Both the position numbers and the translations under genes were made by a program. Below are positions 16,421-25,731 of a stretch of DNA of 64,000 nucleotides, piece by piece; the first letter of the stretch is position 1, and the number at the start of each line of letters is the position of its first letter. The notes beneath the pieces are model-generated. The model did no database searches. It saw only the letters and a program-made list of their open reading frames with translations, and was not told the origin of the DNA. This DNA comes from Phormidesmis priestleyi ULC007. Lineage in GTDB: Bacteria; Cyanobacteriota; Cyanobacteriia; Leptolyngbyales; Leptolyngbyaceae. The stretch lies in assembly GCF_001895925.1 (NCBI RefSeq), contig NZ_MPPI01000024.1, positions 1 to 64,000 on the forward strand, read 5' to 3'.

Positions 16421-18010
16421 CTAGCGAATGGCTGGTGCCTGAACAGGTTCGCTGAAATTCATTGCAACAGGTTTCTGGCTTTGCTGAAGCGCCAGTGTGG
16501 GCACCTGATCTCGAAGCCGAGCGGTTAATTGGATCGTTTTAGAATCGTAGATCTGAGTTAATAGCTTAGGATATAAGCCGATTCCGATGATAGGAATCAG
16601 CAAACTAGCGATGATGAAGACCTCACGCGGCTCTGCGTCTACTAAAACTTCGTGAGAAGTCAGTTCTTTGTTTTCAGGTCCGTAGAAGATTTCTCGCAGC
16701 ATTGAGAGCAGATAAATCGGGGTTAGAATCACGCCGATCGCCGCTAAACAAACAATGATGATGCGGAAAGTAAGGCTATAAGCATCACTGGTTGCGAAGC
16801 CTACAAACACCATTAATTCAGCTACAAATCCGCTCATTCCCGGCAGTGCCAGAGACGCGAGAGAACAGGCCGTAAACATCGAGAAAATTTTGGGCATTTG
16901 TTTGCCGACTCCGCCCATTTCATCCAGCATTAGGGTGTGAGTGCGATCGTAAGTCGCGCCGACTAAGAAGAATAGACTCGCTCCAATCAAGCCATGAGAA
17001 ACCATTTGCAGCACCGCACCGCTCAAGCCTAAATCGGTAAATGAAGCGATCCCAATCAGCACAAATCCCATATGAGAGATTGAAGAGTAGGCAATTTTAC
17101 GCTTCAGATTACGTTGAGCAAAAGAGGTTAGCGCGGCATAAATAATGTTCACAACGCCTAAAACCACCAGGGCTGGGGCAAAGGTTGCATGAGCCGCCGG
17201 AAGCATTTCGGCATTCATCCGAATCAGGGCATAACCGCCCATTTTGAGCAAAATTCCCGCCAGCAACATATGAACGGGTGCCGTTGCCTCTCCATGAGCA
17301 TCAGGAAGCCAGGTGTGTAGGGGAATGATCGGCAACTTGACCGCATAGGCAATTAAGAACGCGGCGTAGATCCAAAGCTGGAAAACCAGGGGATAGTCTT
17401 TTGCGGCGAGCGATCGAAAGTCAAACGTCACCTCTCCGCCATAGAATGCCATTGCCAGTCCAGCAACTAAAATAAACAGCGATCCCCCCGCTGTGTAGAG
17501 AATAAACTTTGTGGCGGCATAGAGACGCTTTTTCCCGCCCCAAATCGACAGCAAAAAGTAGATCGGAACTAGCTCCAACTCCCATGACAGAAAGAACAGC
17601 AGCATATCTTGCACCGCGAACACCGCAATTTGTCCGCCATACATAACCAGCATCAAAAAATAGAACAGCTTTGACTTAAAAGTCACGGGCCAAGCCGCCA
17701 AAATTGCCAGCGTAGTGATAAACCCCGTCAAAATAATCAGAGGCATCGATAAACCATCTGCCCCGACTGACCAGTTCAAATCGAGTGGCGGCACCCAAGG
17801 GTAGCTCTCAACAAGCTGCAAATCTGGGTTAGAAAAATCGTATTGGGTATAGAACGCATAGACGATCAGGGCAAAGTCGAGCAACCCTACCGTTAAGGCG
17901 TACCAGCGAACAGTTTTGCCGTCTTTATCTGGAATGATCGGAATCAAGAGAGAGGCTGCGATCGGAAACAAAATGATCGTGGTCAGCCAGGGAAAATCTG
18001 CCGTTAGCAT
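16421..18010 (-). CDS. ndhD: NAD(P)H-quinone oxidoreductase subunit 4 (NdhD)
   Basis: 529 aa, about 14 membrane helices; one of the antiporter-like proton-pumping subunits of the cyanobacterial NDH-1 complex in the thylakoid membrane. Typical stretches are [40 protein letters not shown] (the conserved Pro-Leu-His-x-W-L-P-D-A-H) and [13 protein letters not shown] with the Lys of the proton path. Because it follows ndhF it is likely the respiratory/cyclic-flow isoform (NdhD1), not the CO2-uptake ones. The C-terminal 60 residues are variable. Confidence 0.92.
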   Translation of the reverse strand: MLTADFPWLTTIILFPIAASLLIPIIPDKDGKTVRWYALTVGLLDFALIVYAFYTQYDFSNPDLQLVESYPWVPPLDLNWSVGADGLSMPLIILTGFITTLAILAAWPVTFKSKLFYFLMLVMYGGQIAVFAVQDMLLFFLSWELELVPIYFLLSIWGGKKRLYAATKFILYTAGGSLFILVAGLAMAFYGGEVTFDFRSLAAKDYPLVFQLWIYAAFLIAYAVKLPIIPLHTWLPDAHGEATAPVHMLLAGILLKMGGYALIRMNAEMLPAAHATFAPALVVLGVVNIIYAALTSFAQRNLKRKIAYSSISHMGFVLIGIASFTDLGLSGAVLQMVSHGLIGASLFFLVGATYDRTHTLMLDEMGGVGKQMPKIFSMFTACSLASLALPGMSGFVAELMVFVGFATSDAYSLTFRIIIVCLAAIGVILTPIYLLSMLREIFYGPENKELTSHEVLVDAEPREVFIIASLLIPIIGIGLYPKLLTQIYDSKTIQLTARLRDQVPTLALQQSQKPVAMNFSEPVQAPAIR

Positions 18011-18075
18011 TCTAGTTTTTAAGGTTTAGTGATGACTGGTTCAAGAATTTCGCTAATTGTTCTTTGATATAGGTT

Positions 18076-18112
18076 GAGGGATCAGCGAACCGTTATCGAT
18101 CGCCGATCCCTC
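18076..18112 (-). other. Intercistronic hairpin between ndhF and ndhD
   Basis: GAGGGATC (18076-18083) and GATCCCTC (18105-18112) are perfect inverted repeats with a 21-nt loop. No T-run follows on either strand, so it looks like an mRNA processing or stability element rather than a terminator. Confidence 0.45.
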
Positions 18113-18121
18113 AATCCGTCT

Positions 18122-20197
18122 TTAAGTTATGCCAGAGAAGACGACCAAACCCAGCACCGCAACGAAGATAATCAGCGCATAAAATTGGGCGCGACCATTT
18201 TCAAGATACTTTAGACCTTCACCCGTCAGCAGTGTAGCCAGACCTGCCAAATTGACCACTCCATCTACCACCTTGGAATCGACTTCTAAAACTTGGCGGG
18301 CCAAGCGACGACTGCCCTTGACAAAGAGTTCGTTGTAGATCTCGTCGATATACCACTTGTTCTTTGAGAGCTGATAGAGAGAGGGAATTTTCGCAGCGAT
18401 CGCGCCAGGGTCAATCTTGTGCCGCAAGTACATTAGCGTGGCGATCGAGATCCCAATCAGCGAAATGCCGACTGAGCTACCTGCCATCACATAAAACTCA
18501 GATAGCGTTTCTTGTCCGGCTTCTGCGGCAAGCTGCACGGTCTCACCCGGCGCGTGAATAAACGCCTCAAAATAATTGTGGAATGGGGTGCCAACCAGAC
18601 CAATCAAGGTTGAAGGAACTGCCAAAATCAACAACGGCAGCGTCATGGTCAGGGGTGATTCGTGAGGGTCATGACCGTGATGATCGTCACTGTGAACCTC
18701 CTCCTCGTGAGCAGCTTCCATTGTCAACTCTCTAGGGTCCATCGCTCCGGGACCGAATGCCAACCCCATCGCCTGAAGTTGCTCGTTGCGAATCGTCTGC
18801 TTGACTGCGGCATCATTGCCCCGAAACTTGCCTTCAAAGGTCATGAAGTACATTCGGAACATATAAAAGGCGGTGATCCCAGCCGTTAGATAGCCAATCA
18901 GCCAAAGCACTGGGTTTGCGGCGAATGTGGCTCCTAAAACCTCGTCTTTAGACCAAAAGCCTGCAAACGGCGGAATTCCAGAAATTGCCAGAGTTCCCAC
19001 TAAAAAGGTTAGAGAGGTGATCGGCATATACTTTCGCAATCCGCCCATCATTCTCATGTCTTGAGCATAAGCAGCATCATGACCTACGGCGCTTTCCATG
19101 CCGTGGATCACAGAGCCAGAACCCAAGAACAGCATAGCTTTGAAGTAAGCGTGAGTCATCAGGTGAAATAAACCCGCACTGTAAGCGCCCACGCCCATTG
19201 CCATCACCATATAGCCCAGTTGGGACATGGTGGAGTAGGCCAAGCCTTTCTTGATGTCATTTTGGGTGATGGCGATCGAGGCTCCCAAAAATGCCGTAAA
19301 CGCTCCCGTCCAGGCAATCACCGTCATTGAAGACGGAATGCCTTCAAACATCGGGAACATTCGAGCAATCAGGAAGACTCCAGCCGCCACCATCGTTGCA
19401 GCGTGAATCAGAGCCGAAATGGGGGTCGGACCTTCCATCGCATCAGGAAGCCAGACGTGCAAGGGAAACTGCGCCGATTTTGCGACCGGGCCCAAAAAGA
19501 CCAAAATTGCGAGTAGGGCGGCGATCGCTCCAGGAATGGCACCAGATGCCACCAGATCTTGGAGCCGCGTTCCGACTACATCAAACTCAAAGCTGCGGGT
19601 TGCCCAATAAAGTCCCAAAATGCCGAGCAGTAGACCAAAGTCACCGACTCGGTTTGTGACGAACGCTTTTTGACAGGCATCTGCCGCAGCTTTGCGGTTA
19701 AACCAGAAGCCAATCAGCAAATAAGAACACATGCCCACCAGTTCCCAGAAGATGTAAACCTGCACCAGATTTGGACTGATCACCAACCCTAGCATTGAGG
19801 AACTAAATAGGCTCAGATACGCATAAAAACGAACATAACCGGGATCATGCGCCATGTAGCCATCGGTGTAGACCATCACCAAAAACGCTACAGTTGTCAC
19901 GATCACGAGCATTAGCGATGCCAAGGGGTCAATGACATAACCCATTGACAAATGAAAATCTCCGGCGGCTGCCCACTCAAACATCTGAGTGTAGGGTTCG
20001 TGCCCGTGGAGTTGGCTCCAAAACAAGGCAAAAGAGAGGGTCATCGCGGCACCCAAAAGCGACACGATGAAAATGGAGTTTGCCTGTCGGAGACGGTTGG
20101 TGTCTTTGTTAAATGAGATCAGCCCAAGACCAACAATCATCGCGCCTGCTAGGGGCAAGGCGGGAATTAGCCAGGCATACTGATAAATCGGTTCCAT
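18122..20197 (-). CDS. ndhF: NAD(P)H-quinone oxidoreductase subunit 5 (NdhF)
   Basis: About 691 aa, the largest antiporter-like subunit of NDH-1, with a long C-terminal amphipathic helix region. Motifs: FWELVGMCSYLLIGFWFNRK, QFPLHVWLPDAMEGPTPISA and SALIHAATMVAAGVFLIARM. A His-rich insert, HSDDHHGHDPHES, sits on a loop at about residue 495. Start ATG (MEPIYQYAW) is preferred to the GTG just before it. ndhF is followed by ndhD after 111 bp in the same direction, the usual ndhF1-ndhD1 pair for cyclic electron flow and respiration. Confidence 0.93.
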   Translation of the reverse strand: MEPIYQYAWLIPALPLAGAMIVGLGLISFNKDTNRLRQANSIFIVSLLGAAMTLSFALFWSQLHGHEPYTQMFEWAAAGDFHLSMGYVIDPLASLMLVIVTTVAFLVMVYTDGYMAHDPGYVRFYAYLSLFSSSMLGLVISPNLVQVYIFWELVGMCSYLLIGFWFNRKAAADACQKAFVTNRVGDFGLLLGILGLYWATRSFEFDVVGTRLQDLVASGAIPGAIAALLAILVFLGPVAKSAQFPLHVWLPDAMEGPTPISALIHAATMVAAGVFLIARMFPMFEGIPSSMTVIAWTGAFTAFLGASIAITQNDIKKGLAYSTMSQLGYMVMAMGVGAYSAGLFHLMTHAYFKAMLFLGSGSVIHGMESAVGHDAAYAQDMRMMGGLRKYMPITSLTFLVGTLAISGIPPFAGFWSKDEVLGATFAANPVLWLIGYLTAGITAFYMFRMYFMTFEGKFRGNDAAVKQTIRNEQLQAMGLAFGPGAMDPRELTMEAAHEEEVHSDDHHGHDPHESPLTMTLPLLILAVPSTLIGLVGTPFHNYFEAFIHAPGETVQLAAEAGQETLSEFYVMAGSSVGISLIGISIATLMYLRHKIDPGAIAAKIPSLYQLSKNKWYIDEIYNELFVKGSRRLARQVLEVDSKVVDGVVNLAGLATLLTGEGLKYLENGRAQFYALIIFVAVLGLVVFSGIT

Positions 20198-20432
20198 CAC
20201 TCACGCCTAGTTTAAGGTTCTTTACTATCCAGGGTAGTCAATTTAGGAGAAAATGATAAACCCTTCGCCCAAACTTGTAAGGCTGGGTTATGACTCAAGC
20301 CTTTACGGGATAGTATTTCCAATTTGTTTATAGACACATCTACAGGAAGACAGGCAAAAGAGTCGGGTTGTCTTAAGAATCTAAAGCGAATTGAACAGAA
20401 AAATCTCTGCCGATCGTCGCAGAGTCCCCATA

Positions 20433-20470
20433 AAAGAGAAGGGAGATCGCGGGTGATCTCCCTTCTCTTT
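20433..20470 (-). terminator. Strong terminator 3' of the thioredoxin-like gene
   Basis: Perfect 16-bp stem AAAGAGAAGGGAGATC / GATCTCCCTTCTCTTT with a 6-nt loop, with T-rich sequence at both outer ends (TTTTAT on the minus strand). It separates the thioredoxin-like gene from ndhF. A 94-codon open frame running through it is judged spurious. Confidence 0.8.
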
Positions 20471-20492
20471 AAAAAATAGTCATCCAATCGAC

Positions 20493-20831
20493 TCAAGTAT
20501 TGGCTTGTGTCGGAATGACCTCCTGAAGGACGGTTCGCAACTCTTCACGGTTTTGATAGCTGTCTAGCCGATGTAAAAGCTTACCTCCCTGAAACAGTAA
20601 AACAGTTGGCAGGGTGGTAATTCTATAGCTGCTTGCTAATTTTAGATTCTCATCTGCATTGATTCCGATGAGCTTAACCTGCTCACCCGAATCCGATCGC
20701 AGTTTTGCTAACGCTGGCTCAATTAAACGACACACGCTGCACCAAGGTGCCCAAAAATGAACGAGGACAGGCGATGAGGATTCCAGAACTTCCTCTACAA
20801 ATACCTGCTCACCAATGACAGATCGCATCAT
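20493..20831 (-). CDS. Thioredoxin-family protein with WCSVC active site
   Basis: 112-aa single thioredoxin fold. The active site reads FWAPWCSVCRLIEPAL instead of the canonical WCGPC, so Gly-Pro is replaced by Ser-Val. The cis-Pro loop TTLPTVLLFQGG is intact, as is the second-half motif. Both redox Cys are present, so thiol-disulfide activity is expected, but the altered dipeptide should shift redox potential and partner choice. Two ATG codons in a row mark the start. A strong terminator follows, and the gene looks monocistronic. Confidence 0.85.
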   Translation of the reverse strand: MMRSVIGEQVFVEEVLESSSPVLVHFWAPWCSVCRLIEPALAKLRSDSGEQVKLIGINADENLKLASSYRITTLPTVLLFQGGKLLHRLDSYQNREELRTVLQEVIPTQANT

Positions 20832-20873
20832 TGTTTAATTAAATAAGTGTTTACTATTGCTTTGGGATCAATC

Positions 20874-21587
20874 CTACCAGGCTACACGGCTAGTTGCATC
20901 AATTAAAGTTGGGTGCGCCCACCAAAGTAGAAAAATAAATGCGGTGACTCCTAAATAAGAAGGGCGAAAAAATTCCTTCCCCTCAAAAGTTTGACGTTTT
21001 TGCAGAATTGCCAAGAAAGGAATCGTTGATGTCCGTTCTTTTGCCGCTTCAAAGGCATCACCATAACGGAGCTGCAACCGCCGATCGCCGTGCCAAACCC
21101 CAAATAAATGATGCAGGATTAGTCCGATCGAAGTCACGAGTGTAAAAGTCGTTCCCAACCATAGAGTGTGAGCAACGCACCAAATCACCTGCCCAACCAT
21201 TTGGGGATGTCGAGTCACGCGAATGATTCCCGACTCATAAAGATGGACTTCGGGCTTTTGAATCGCGGCAATTTCTAAAAGGTTGAACGTCGCCGGATAG
21301 AGGAAAAAGAACGAGATCGCCGAGAGAACCCACACGATCGCTTCAACACCCGGAACGCCTTTCACATTCCAGAGCGTTAACCCGTCATAGCGATGATTAA
21401 AGAAGTAGATAATCATGGGAACGGCGATGCCCAGGCTAACCACAGCAAACACCACTCGATAGAGGCGGGCACCGATGCGTTTTTCAGCCCAGGGACGCAA
21501 CGCTGCTAGACCACTGTGGGCGATCGCAAACCCAGCTAGCAGCCCAAAGATAATAAAGTGGCTAGGAGTAAGCCAGTCGTAAAACAT
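20874..21587 (-). CDS. NnrU family membrane protein, 15-cis-zeta-carotene isomerase-like
   Basis: 237 aa with about six membrane helices. The start FGLLAGFAIAHSGLAALRPW and the block ESGIIRVTRHPQMVGQVIWC, then HTLWLGTTF, are characteristic of the NnrU/Z-ISO family. Z-ISO uses haem with two His ligands; candidate His residues are in AHSGL, RHPQM and HHLFG. In plants and cyanobacteria this family isomerises 15-cis-zeta-carotene in carotenoid synthesis; some members of the family work elsewhere, so the label is by similarity. Start ATG; the gene lies 43 bp upstream of the thioredoxin-like gene. Confidence 0.75.
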   Translation of the reverse strand: MFYDWLTPSHFIIFGLLAGFAIAHSGLAALRPWAEKRIGARLYRVVFAVVSLGIAVPMIIYFFNHRYDGLTLWNVKGVPGVEAIVWVLSAISFFFLYPATFNLLEIAAIQKPEVHLYESGIIRVTRHPQMVGQVIWCVAHTLWLGTTFTLVTSIGLILHHLFGVWHGDRRLQLRYGDAFEAAKERTSTIPFLAILQKRQTFEGKEFFRPSYLGVTAFIFLLWWAHPTLIDATSRVAW

Positions 21588-22009
21588 GGGAAGACAATAG
21601 AAACTAGAGTGCTCACTATCAGCTTACAGGCTGCTTAGAGAGGTTTCGGGCTTCAGGAAATCCTTCGATCTCAGAGATTGGTTGAAAATCGATGGTGCAG
21701 AGATTTCCTAGCTCTAAAGAACCTGGCTTTCCAGCCTATTCACTAATCTCGCGATCGCACAATATGAAAGGCTTCCTGCAACTAAGTAGACGTTATATTG
21801 CATAATTGCGTAGTTTACGTTCCGCATTACTAGGCAAATGCCCAAAGCAATCCAGCCATATTGATGCAGCTTACTGATTCGTTGTCTGAATCTTGGGTTA
21901 AAACCTCCGAGGTTTGCGTAAGTCCTAAAAGTATGGTTTTGGCTTTAATGCGATCGTTCGAGCCAAGTTGAAGCTGTTAAATCGACTGAAACAAAGAGAA
22001 AATCTCAAG
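21588..22009. other. 422-bp gene-free stretch
   Basis: Intergenic sequence between the minus-strand NnrU gene and the plus-strand hypothetical gene. I see only ordinary AT-rich DNA with one GCGATCGC at about 21751; no hairpin terminator, tRNA or riboswitch core stands out. It must hold two divergent promoters. Confidence 0.6.
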
Positions 22010-22546
22010 ATGAATAGTAGGTCTGAGGAAAGAACTGACGAGATTGTCAGTCACATGATCCAATATTTAGAATCCGTTCTAGAGAAACCCCACTCAATAT
22101 TTGGAGGACTGCCCATTTGCCCTTTCGCCAAAAGAGCTAGGCTCCAGAACAAAATCCTCTATCAAGTGCTGCCGCTTCGAGCCGTTGAACTAGCGTTTAA
22201 CGCTGAACTGATGTACATAATTGAAGAATTTTATACTAAAGATTGCCATGAAGTAATGCTGGTTATCTCCCCAGACGTTGCAGCGTTGAGTGTTAATCAG
22301 GTTGCTCAGTTGGTTGCAAATCTCAATGAGAGGCTTGCTCCCTTAAAGCTAGTCGTGTTTGGTGGGCATCCCGCAGATGATTTCAACGTTCAGGGAGTTC
22401 GGACGCGGCAAGAACCTTACATCAATTTAACGGTGCAGCCAATTAAAGGGTTGAGGGTTGCCTCCAGGCAGTTGAAAGAAACAAACTACTACCAGAACTG
22501 GTCTTTAGAAAATCTACAACACGTTGGGTTTGAGAACCGAGATTAG
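22010..22546 (+). CDS. Hypothetical protein with GGLPICPFAK motif
   Basis: 178 residues, soluble, no signal peptide. The most striking part is KPHSIFGGLPICPFAKRARL near residue 28, a Cys-Pro-Phe motif seen in several uncharacterised bacterial families. The second half (HEVMLVISPDVAALSVNQVA, then LKLVVFGGHPADDFNVQGV) looks like an alternating beta-alpha fold. The frame is also open from a TTG 14 codons upstream; the ATG at MNSRSEERTDE is preferred because AGAGAAAA lies 5' of it. No family assigned; a metal-binding or redox role for the Cys is a guess. Confidence 0.6.
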   Translation: MNSRSEERTDEIVSHMIQYLESVLEKPHSIFGGLPICPFAKRARLQNKILYQVLPLRAVELAFNAELMYIIEEFYTKDCHEVMLVISPDVAALSVNQVAQLVANLNERLAPLKLVVFGGHPADDFNVQGVRTRQEPYINLTVQPIKGLRVASRQLKETNYYQNWSLENLQHVGFENRD

Positions 22547-22882
22547 GATTTCCGCAACCGCATTCTAAATATTCACTTTACCGAAAATTAAAGCGCAACG
22601 GATGTCACTCAGGAAAGATCGCGATCGCCCATCCATTAGGGCAACGCCCGCAATTCCTGGTAAATTCAGGAAGTATCTGATTTCCTGCTGTTTCATAAAT
22701 TCTTCACGTTACGTTTTTGTACGATCTGGGTCACATCTTGCATTTAAGGAGATTCTATAAATCGTAACGGTCTGTGCCGTGTACTGACCGCTTCCACGTT
22801 CTCTTGACAGTTTGCTCTCTAATCGTTTGCTTTACTGAGCTAATTTTTACTTGAAGCTCTTACACATTTTAGGTTTAGCCGT
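22547..22882. promoter_or_regulatory. 336-bp region upstream of rbcR
   Basis: Holds the rbcR promoter. I note overlapping GCGATCGC-type sites near 22620 and a GATCTGGGTCACATC stretch near 22726, but no clear terminator or palindromic operator; LysR sites (T-N11-A) cannot be assigned by eye with confidence. Confidence 0.4.
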
Positions 22883-23911
22883 ATGTCTGACCTTCCGTTT
22901 ACTTTGGATCAGTTACGCATTCTTAAAGCGATTTCCAGCGAAGGAAGCTTTAAGCGTGCGGCTGATAGCCTCTACGTCTCGCAGCCTGCCGTGAGCTTGC
23001 AAGTTCAAAATCTAGAACGGCAGCTAGATGTGCCGCTGTTCGATCGTGGCGGACGACGAGCGCAATTGACCGAAGCTGGACATCTGCTCCTCAATTATGG
23101 AGAGAAGATTCTCACCCTCTGTCAAGAAACGTGCCGAGCGTTAGAAGATTTGCAAAACCTTCAGGGTGGCTCTCTGATCGTCGGCGCAAGTCAGACGACC
23201 GGAACCTATTTGCTGCCGCGCATGATTGGCATGTTCCGGCAACAATATCCTGACGTAGCCGTGCAGTTGCATGTGCATTCGACGCGGCGCACCTCTTGGA
23301 GCGTGGCAAATGGTCAGATTGATCTGGCAATCATCGGCGGCGAGATTTCTCCCGAACTGCAAGATTCCTTAGAGATTATTCCTTACGCGGAGGATGAACT
23401 CGCCCTGATTCTACCCACGTTGCATCCGTTAGCGCGAACTGAAGTGATTCAAAAAGATGATTTATATCGGCTGCAATTCATCGCTTTAGATTCTCAATCA
23501 ACGATCCGCAAGGTGATCGATCAGGTGCTGACTCGCTGTGGAATTGAAACCCGCCGCCTCAAGATTGAGATGGAACTCAACTCGATCGAAGCCATCAAAA
23601 ATGCAGTGCAAGCCGGGTTAGGCGCGTCTTTTGTGTCGGTTTCAGCGATCGAGAAAGAGTTGCAAATGGGAATGCTGCATCGGGCAAAAATTAACGATGT
23701 GGTGGTGAAACGCATGCTGTCAGTGATCATTAACCCAAATCGCTATCGATCAAAGGCTGCTGAGGCGTTTTGTCGAGAGATCTTGCCTCGCTTTACCAAT
23801 CAGCCCGTGAGTTTTGAGCGCAAACAGGCACCCAACCACGTCGAGCCACAAAACCTGAGAGCGCTGCTGCATGCGTCAAACAATCATCGAGTCACCCCTG
23901 AAGTTGAGTAG
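22883..23911 (+). CDS. rbcR: LysR-type regulator RbcR (Ycf30)
   Basis: 342-aa LysR-type transcription factor. The N-terminal helix-turn-helix runs [20 protein letters not shown] then [20 protein letters not shown], followed by [16 protein letters not shown]. The effector domain starts [20 protein letters not shown] and contains [20 protein letters not shown]. This sequence is almost residue-for-residue what I know as RbcR/Ycf30, activator of RuBisCO and CO2-fixation genes in cyanobacteria and red-lineage plastids. The last 35 residues are a polar tail. Next gene on the same strand is the Ser/Thr kinase, 72 bp away. Confidence 0.92.
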   Translation: MSDLPFTLDQLRILKAISSEGSFKRAADSLYVSQPAVSLQVQNLERQLDVPLFDRGGRRAQLTEAGHLLLNYGEKILTLCQETCRALEDLQNLQGGSLIVGASQTTGTYLLPRMIGMFRQQYPDVAVQLHVHSTRRTSWSVANGQIDLAIIGGEISPELQDSLEIIPYAEDELALILPTLHPLARTEVIQKDDLYRLQFIALDSQSTIRKVIDQVLTRCGIETRRLKIEMELNSIEAIKNAVQAGLGASFVSVSAIEKELQMGMLHRAKINDVVVKRMLSVIINPNRYRSKAAEAFCREILPRFTNQPVSFERKQAPNHVEPQNLRALLHASNNHRVTPEVE

Positions 23912-23983
23912 GAATCTCGAAAAATAGCCTGAGTCGGGTAATCATAGGCTAATTTAGATATTAAATGCCCCTCGATCGTATGT

Positions 23984-25411
23984 ATGCAGCTTTATTGCAC
24001 CCGTCCGGGTTGCTCAAAACCGACTAATTTCTTCACCGATCTAGATAACCTCACCACGCTAAAAACGATCAAGCAGAAGTTTTGCACAAACTGCGGCATG
24101 TCGTTAATTTTAGCTGACCGCTATTTGCCCACAAAACTGCTGGGTCAAGGCGGGTTTGGAGCCGCCTTTTTAGCTCGCGATCGCTACACTCCCGGTTTGC
24201 GGCAATGCGTAGTGAAGCAGTTTCAGCCGTCGGGTCGGCTCACGCCTGATCAGTTGCAGATGGCTCAAGATCTGTTTGAGCGGGAGGCAGAAGCACTCGA
24301 ACAGTTGGGCAGACAGCATTCCCAAATTCCTGATTTGTTTGCCTTTTTTGAACTGTCGATTCCTAGCCCTCATCAAGCGACAGAAGACAAATTCTTTTAT
24401 CTCGTTCAAGAATTTATTGATGGAGAGACGTTAGAAGAAAGGCTGATCCGTCAAGGCAAATTTTCTGAATCAGAGGTGCTAGAAGTGCTGAAAGAAGCGC
24501 TCAAGATTCTGCAATTTGTTCATGAAAACGGCTCGATTCATCGCGATATCAAGCCTTCTAACATCATGTGGAATCTCAATAGACGGCTTTATCTACTCGA
24601 TTTTGGAGCAGTCAAATACGCCACCAAAGCCGCAGGCGGATCGAAAGTCTCCACGAGTATCTATTCGTTAGGGTTTGCTCCCCCAGAGCAGGTTTCGGGC
24701 GATGAAGTCTATCCGTCTACCGATTTGTATGCGTTGGCTGTCACCTGCATTATGCTACTGACTGGCAAGCAGCCCCCAGAGCTTTTTAACGCTTACAACA
24801 ACTCTTGGAAATGGCAGAGCTATGTGCAGACGAGCCAGCTCCTAGCCGATGTGCTTGATAAAATGCTGCTGCCAGTTCCCGATCAACGATTTCAGTCTGC
24901 TACAGACGTGTTGGAGGCTCTCGTCGTTCGTTCACCGCTACCACAGCCGTCGTCTCAGCCATTACCCAGCAGCAATACGTCTCCTCCCCCGCCTGTCTCG
25001 GTTTCAGGCTCTCAACCGATTCGTCAACGGGCATCTGTGCAGCCGTTTTCTATTTTAGAACTATTGGGTAATGCGGCATTTACAGGATGTGAGGGGGCAT
25101 TGTTGGCGATCGCGCTCTTCAGTCTACCGATTCCCTCCCCAATCAGTGCAGGGCTTTGGCTCGTGATTGCCTTGGGCTTAGTCGTGGCTCAGTCTCGCCG
25201 CATTATCGAGAAAGTTGATCTGGTAATTTTGGCAGGTATCACGTTCGTCGTGATTGGATTTCTTCCGGTGCTTCACGCAGTGGTTGTAGGGCTGTCTTTA
25301 GGAAACGGATTCTTGGCGGTTGCAATCTTGGCGGGTTTTGGGGCACTGAGCGCGATCGCCATTACGGCTTTGTTTCGTCTGATTTACAAACTCCTCACCA
25401 ACCTTCTTTAG
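23984..25411 (+). CDS. Zinc-ribbon Ser/Thr protein kinase with four C-terminal membrane helices
   Basis: 475 aa. An N-terminal zinc ribbon (CTRPGCSKPTN and FCTNCG, residues about 4-38) precedes a Hanks-type kinase: glycine loop LGQGGFGAAFLARD, VVKQF with the invariant Lys, catalytic HRDIKPSNIMW, LLDFGAVK (D-F-G) and APPEQ. A Ser/Pro-rich linker leads to about four membrane helices at residues 360-475, so the kinase is anchored with its tail in the membrane. The Cys motif and layout are like SpkB-type cyanobacterial kinases. Three membrane-anchored solute-binding proteins follow on the same strand, which suggests a sensing link. Confidence 0.88.
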   Translation: MQLYCTRPGCSKPTNFFTDLDNLTTLKTIKQKFCTNCGMSLILADRYLPTKLLGQGGFGAAFLARDRYTPGLRQCVVKQFQPSGRLTPDQLQMAQDLFEREAEALEQLGRQHSQIPDLFAFFELSIPSPHQATEDKFFYLVQEFIDGETLEERLIRQGKFSESEVLEVLKEALKILQFVHENGSIHRDIKPSNIMWNLNRRLYLLDFGAVKYATKAAGGSKVSTSIYSLGFAPPEQVSGDEVYPSTDLYALAVTCIMLLTGKQPPELFNAYNNSWKWQSYVQTSQLLADVLDKMLLPVPDQRFQSATDVLEALVVRSPLPQPSSQPLPSSNTSPPPPVSVSGSQPIRQRASVQPFSILELLGNAAFTGCEGALLAIALFSLPIPSPISAGLWLVIALGLVVAQSRRIIEKVDLVILAGITFVVIGFLPVLHAVVVGLSLGNGFLAVAILAGFGALSAIAITALFRLIYKLLTNLL

Positions 25412-25490
25412 AGTCCGCAAATTCCGCAAACAGTCTTGAGGAATTTACGCATAAGCCCGTGAAGTCGTAGTCTATAAGCATTTAGTTAAT

Positions 25491-25658
25491 GTGAGTTCGA
25501 CAGAAGTGATTGGCTACGATTGTGAATTCGGGAAGCCCCCTAAATCCCCCATTCCGGGGGACTTTGAACCGGAAATCTTGGCTCAAAGTCCCCCAATTTT
25601 GGGGGATTTAGGGGGCTGAAGCCGCTCAAAACGAAACGAAAAGCCTCGTCGAACTCAC
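25491..25658. mobile_element. MITE-like palindromic element with 8-bp target duplication
   Basis: Terminal inverted repeats GTGAGTTCGAC (25491-25501) and GTCGAACTCAC (25648-25658) enclose nested inverted repeats: AGCCCCCTAAATCCCCC (25534-25550) with GGGGGATTTAGGGGGCT (25601-25617), and GGGGGACTTTGA (25556-25567) with TCAAAGTCCCCC (25583-25594). TTTAGTTA occurs on both sides (25481-25488 and 25660-25667), like a target-site duplication. It has no coding capacity. It lies between the kinase and the first binding-protein gene. Confidence 0.75.
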
Positions 25659-25731
25659 GTTTAGTTAGCAAGGTTGCGATCGCAGCTAAAAACTCAAGTC
25701 ATAGCTCGCTTCAAAAGGTGGCATCGGCTGT

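Noticed and set aside
20212-20496. 94-codon minus-strand open frame 5' of ndhF
   Set aside because: It runs through the perfect 16-bp terminator hairpin, lacks any recognisable motif and would overlap the thioredoxin-like gene end.
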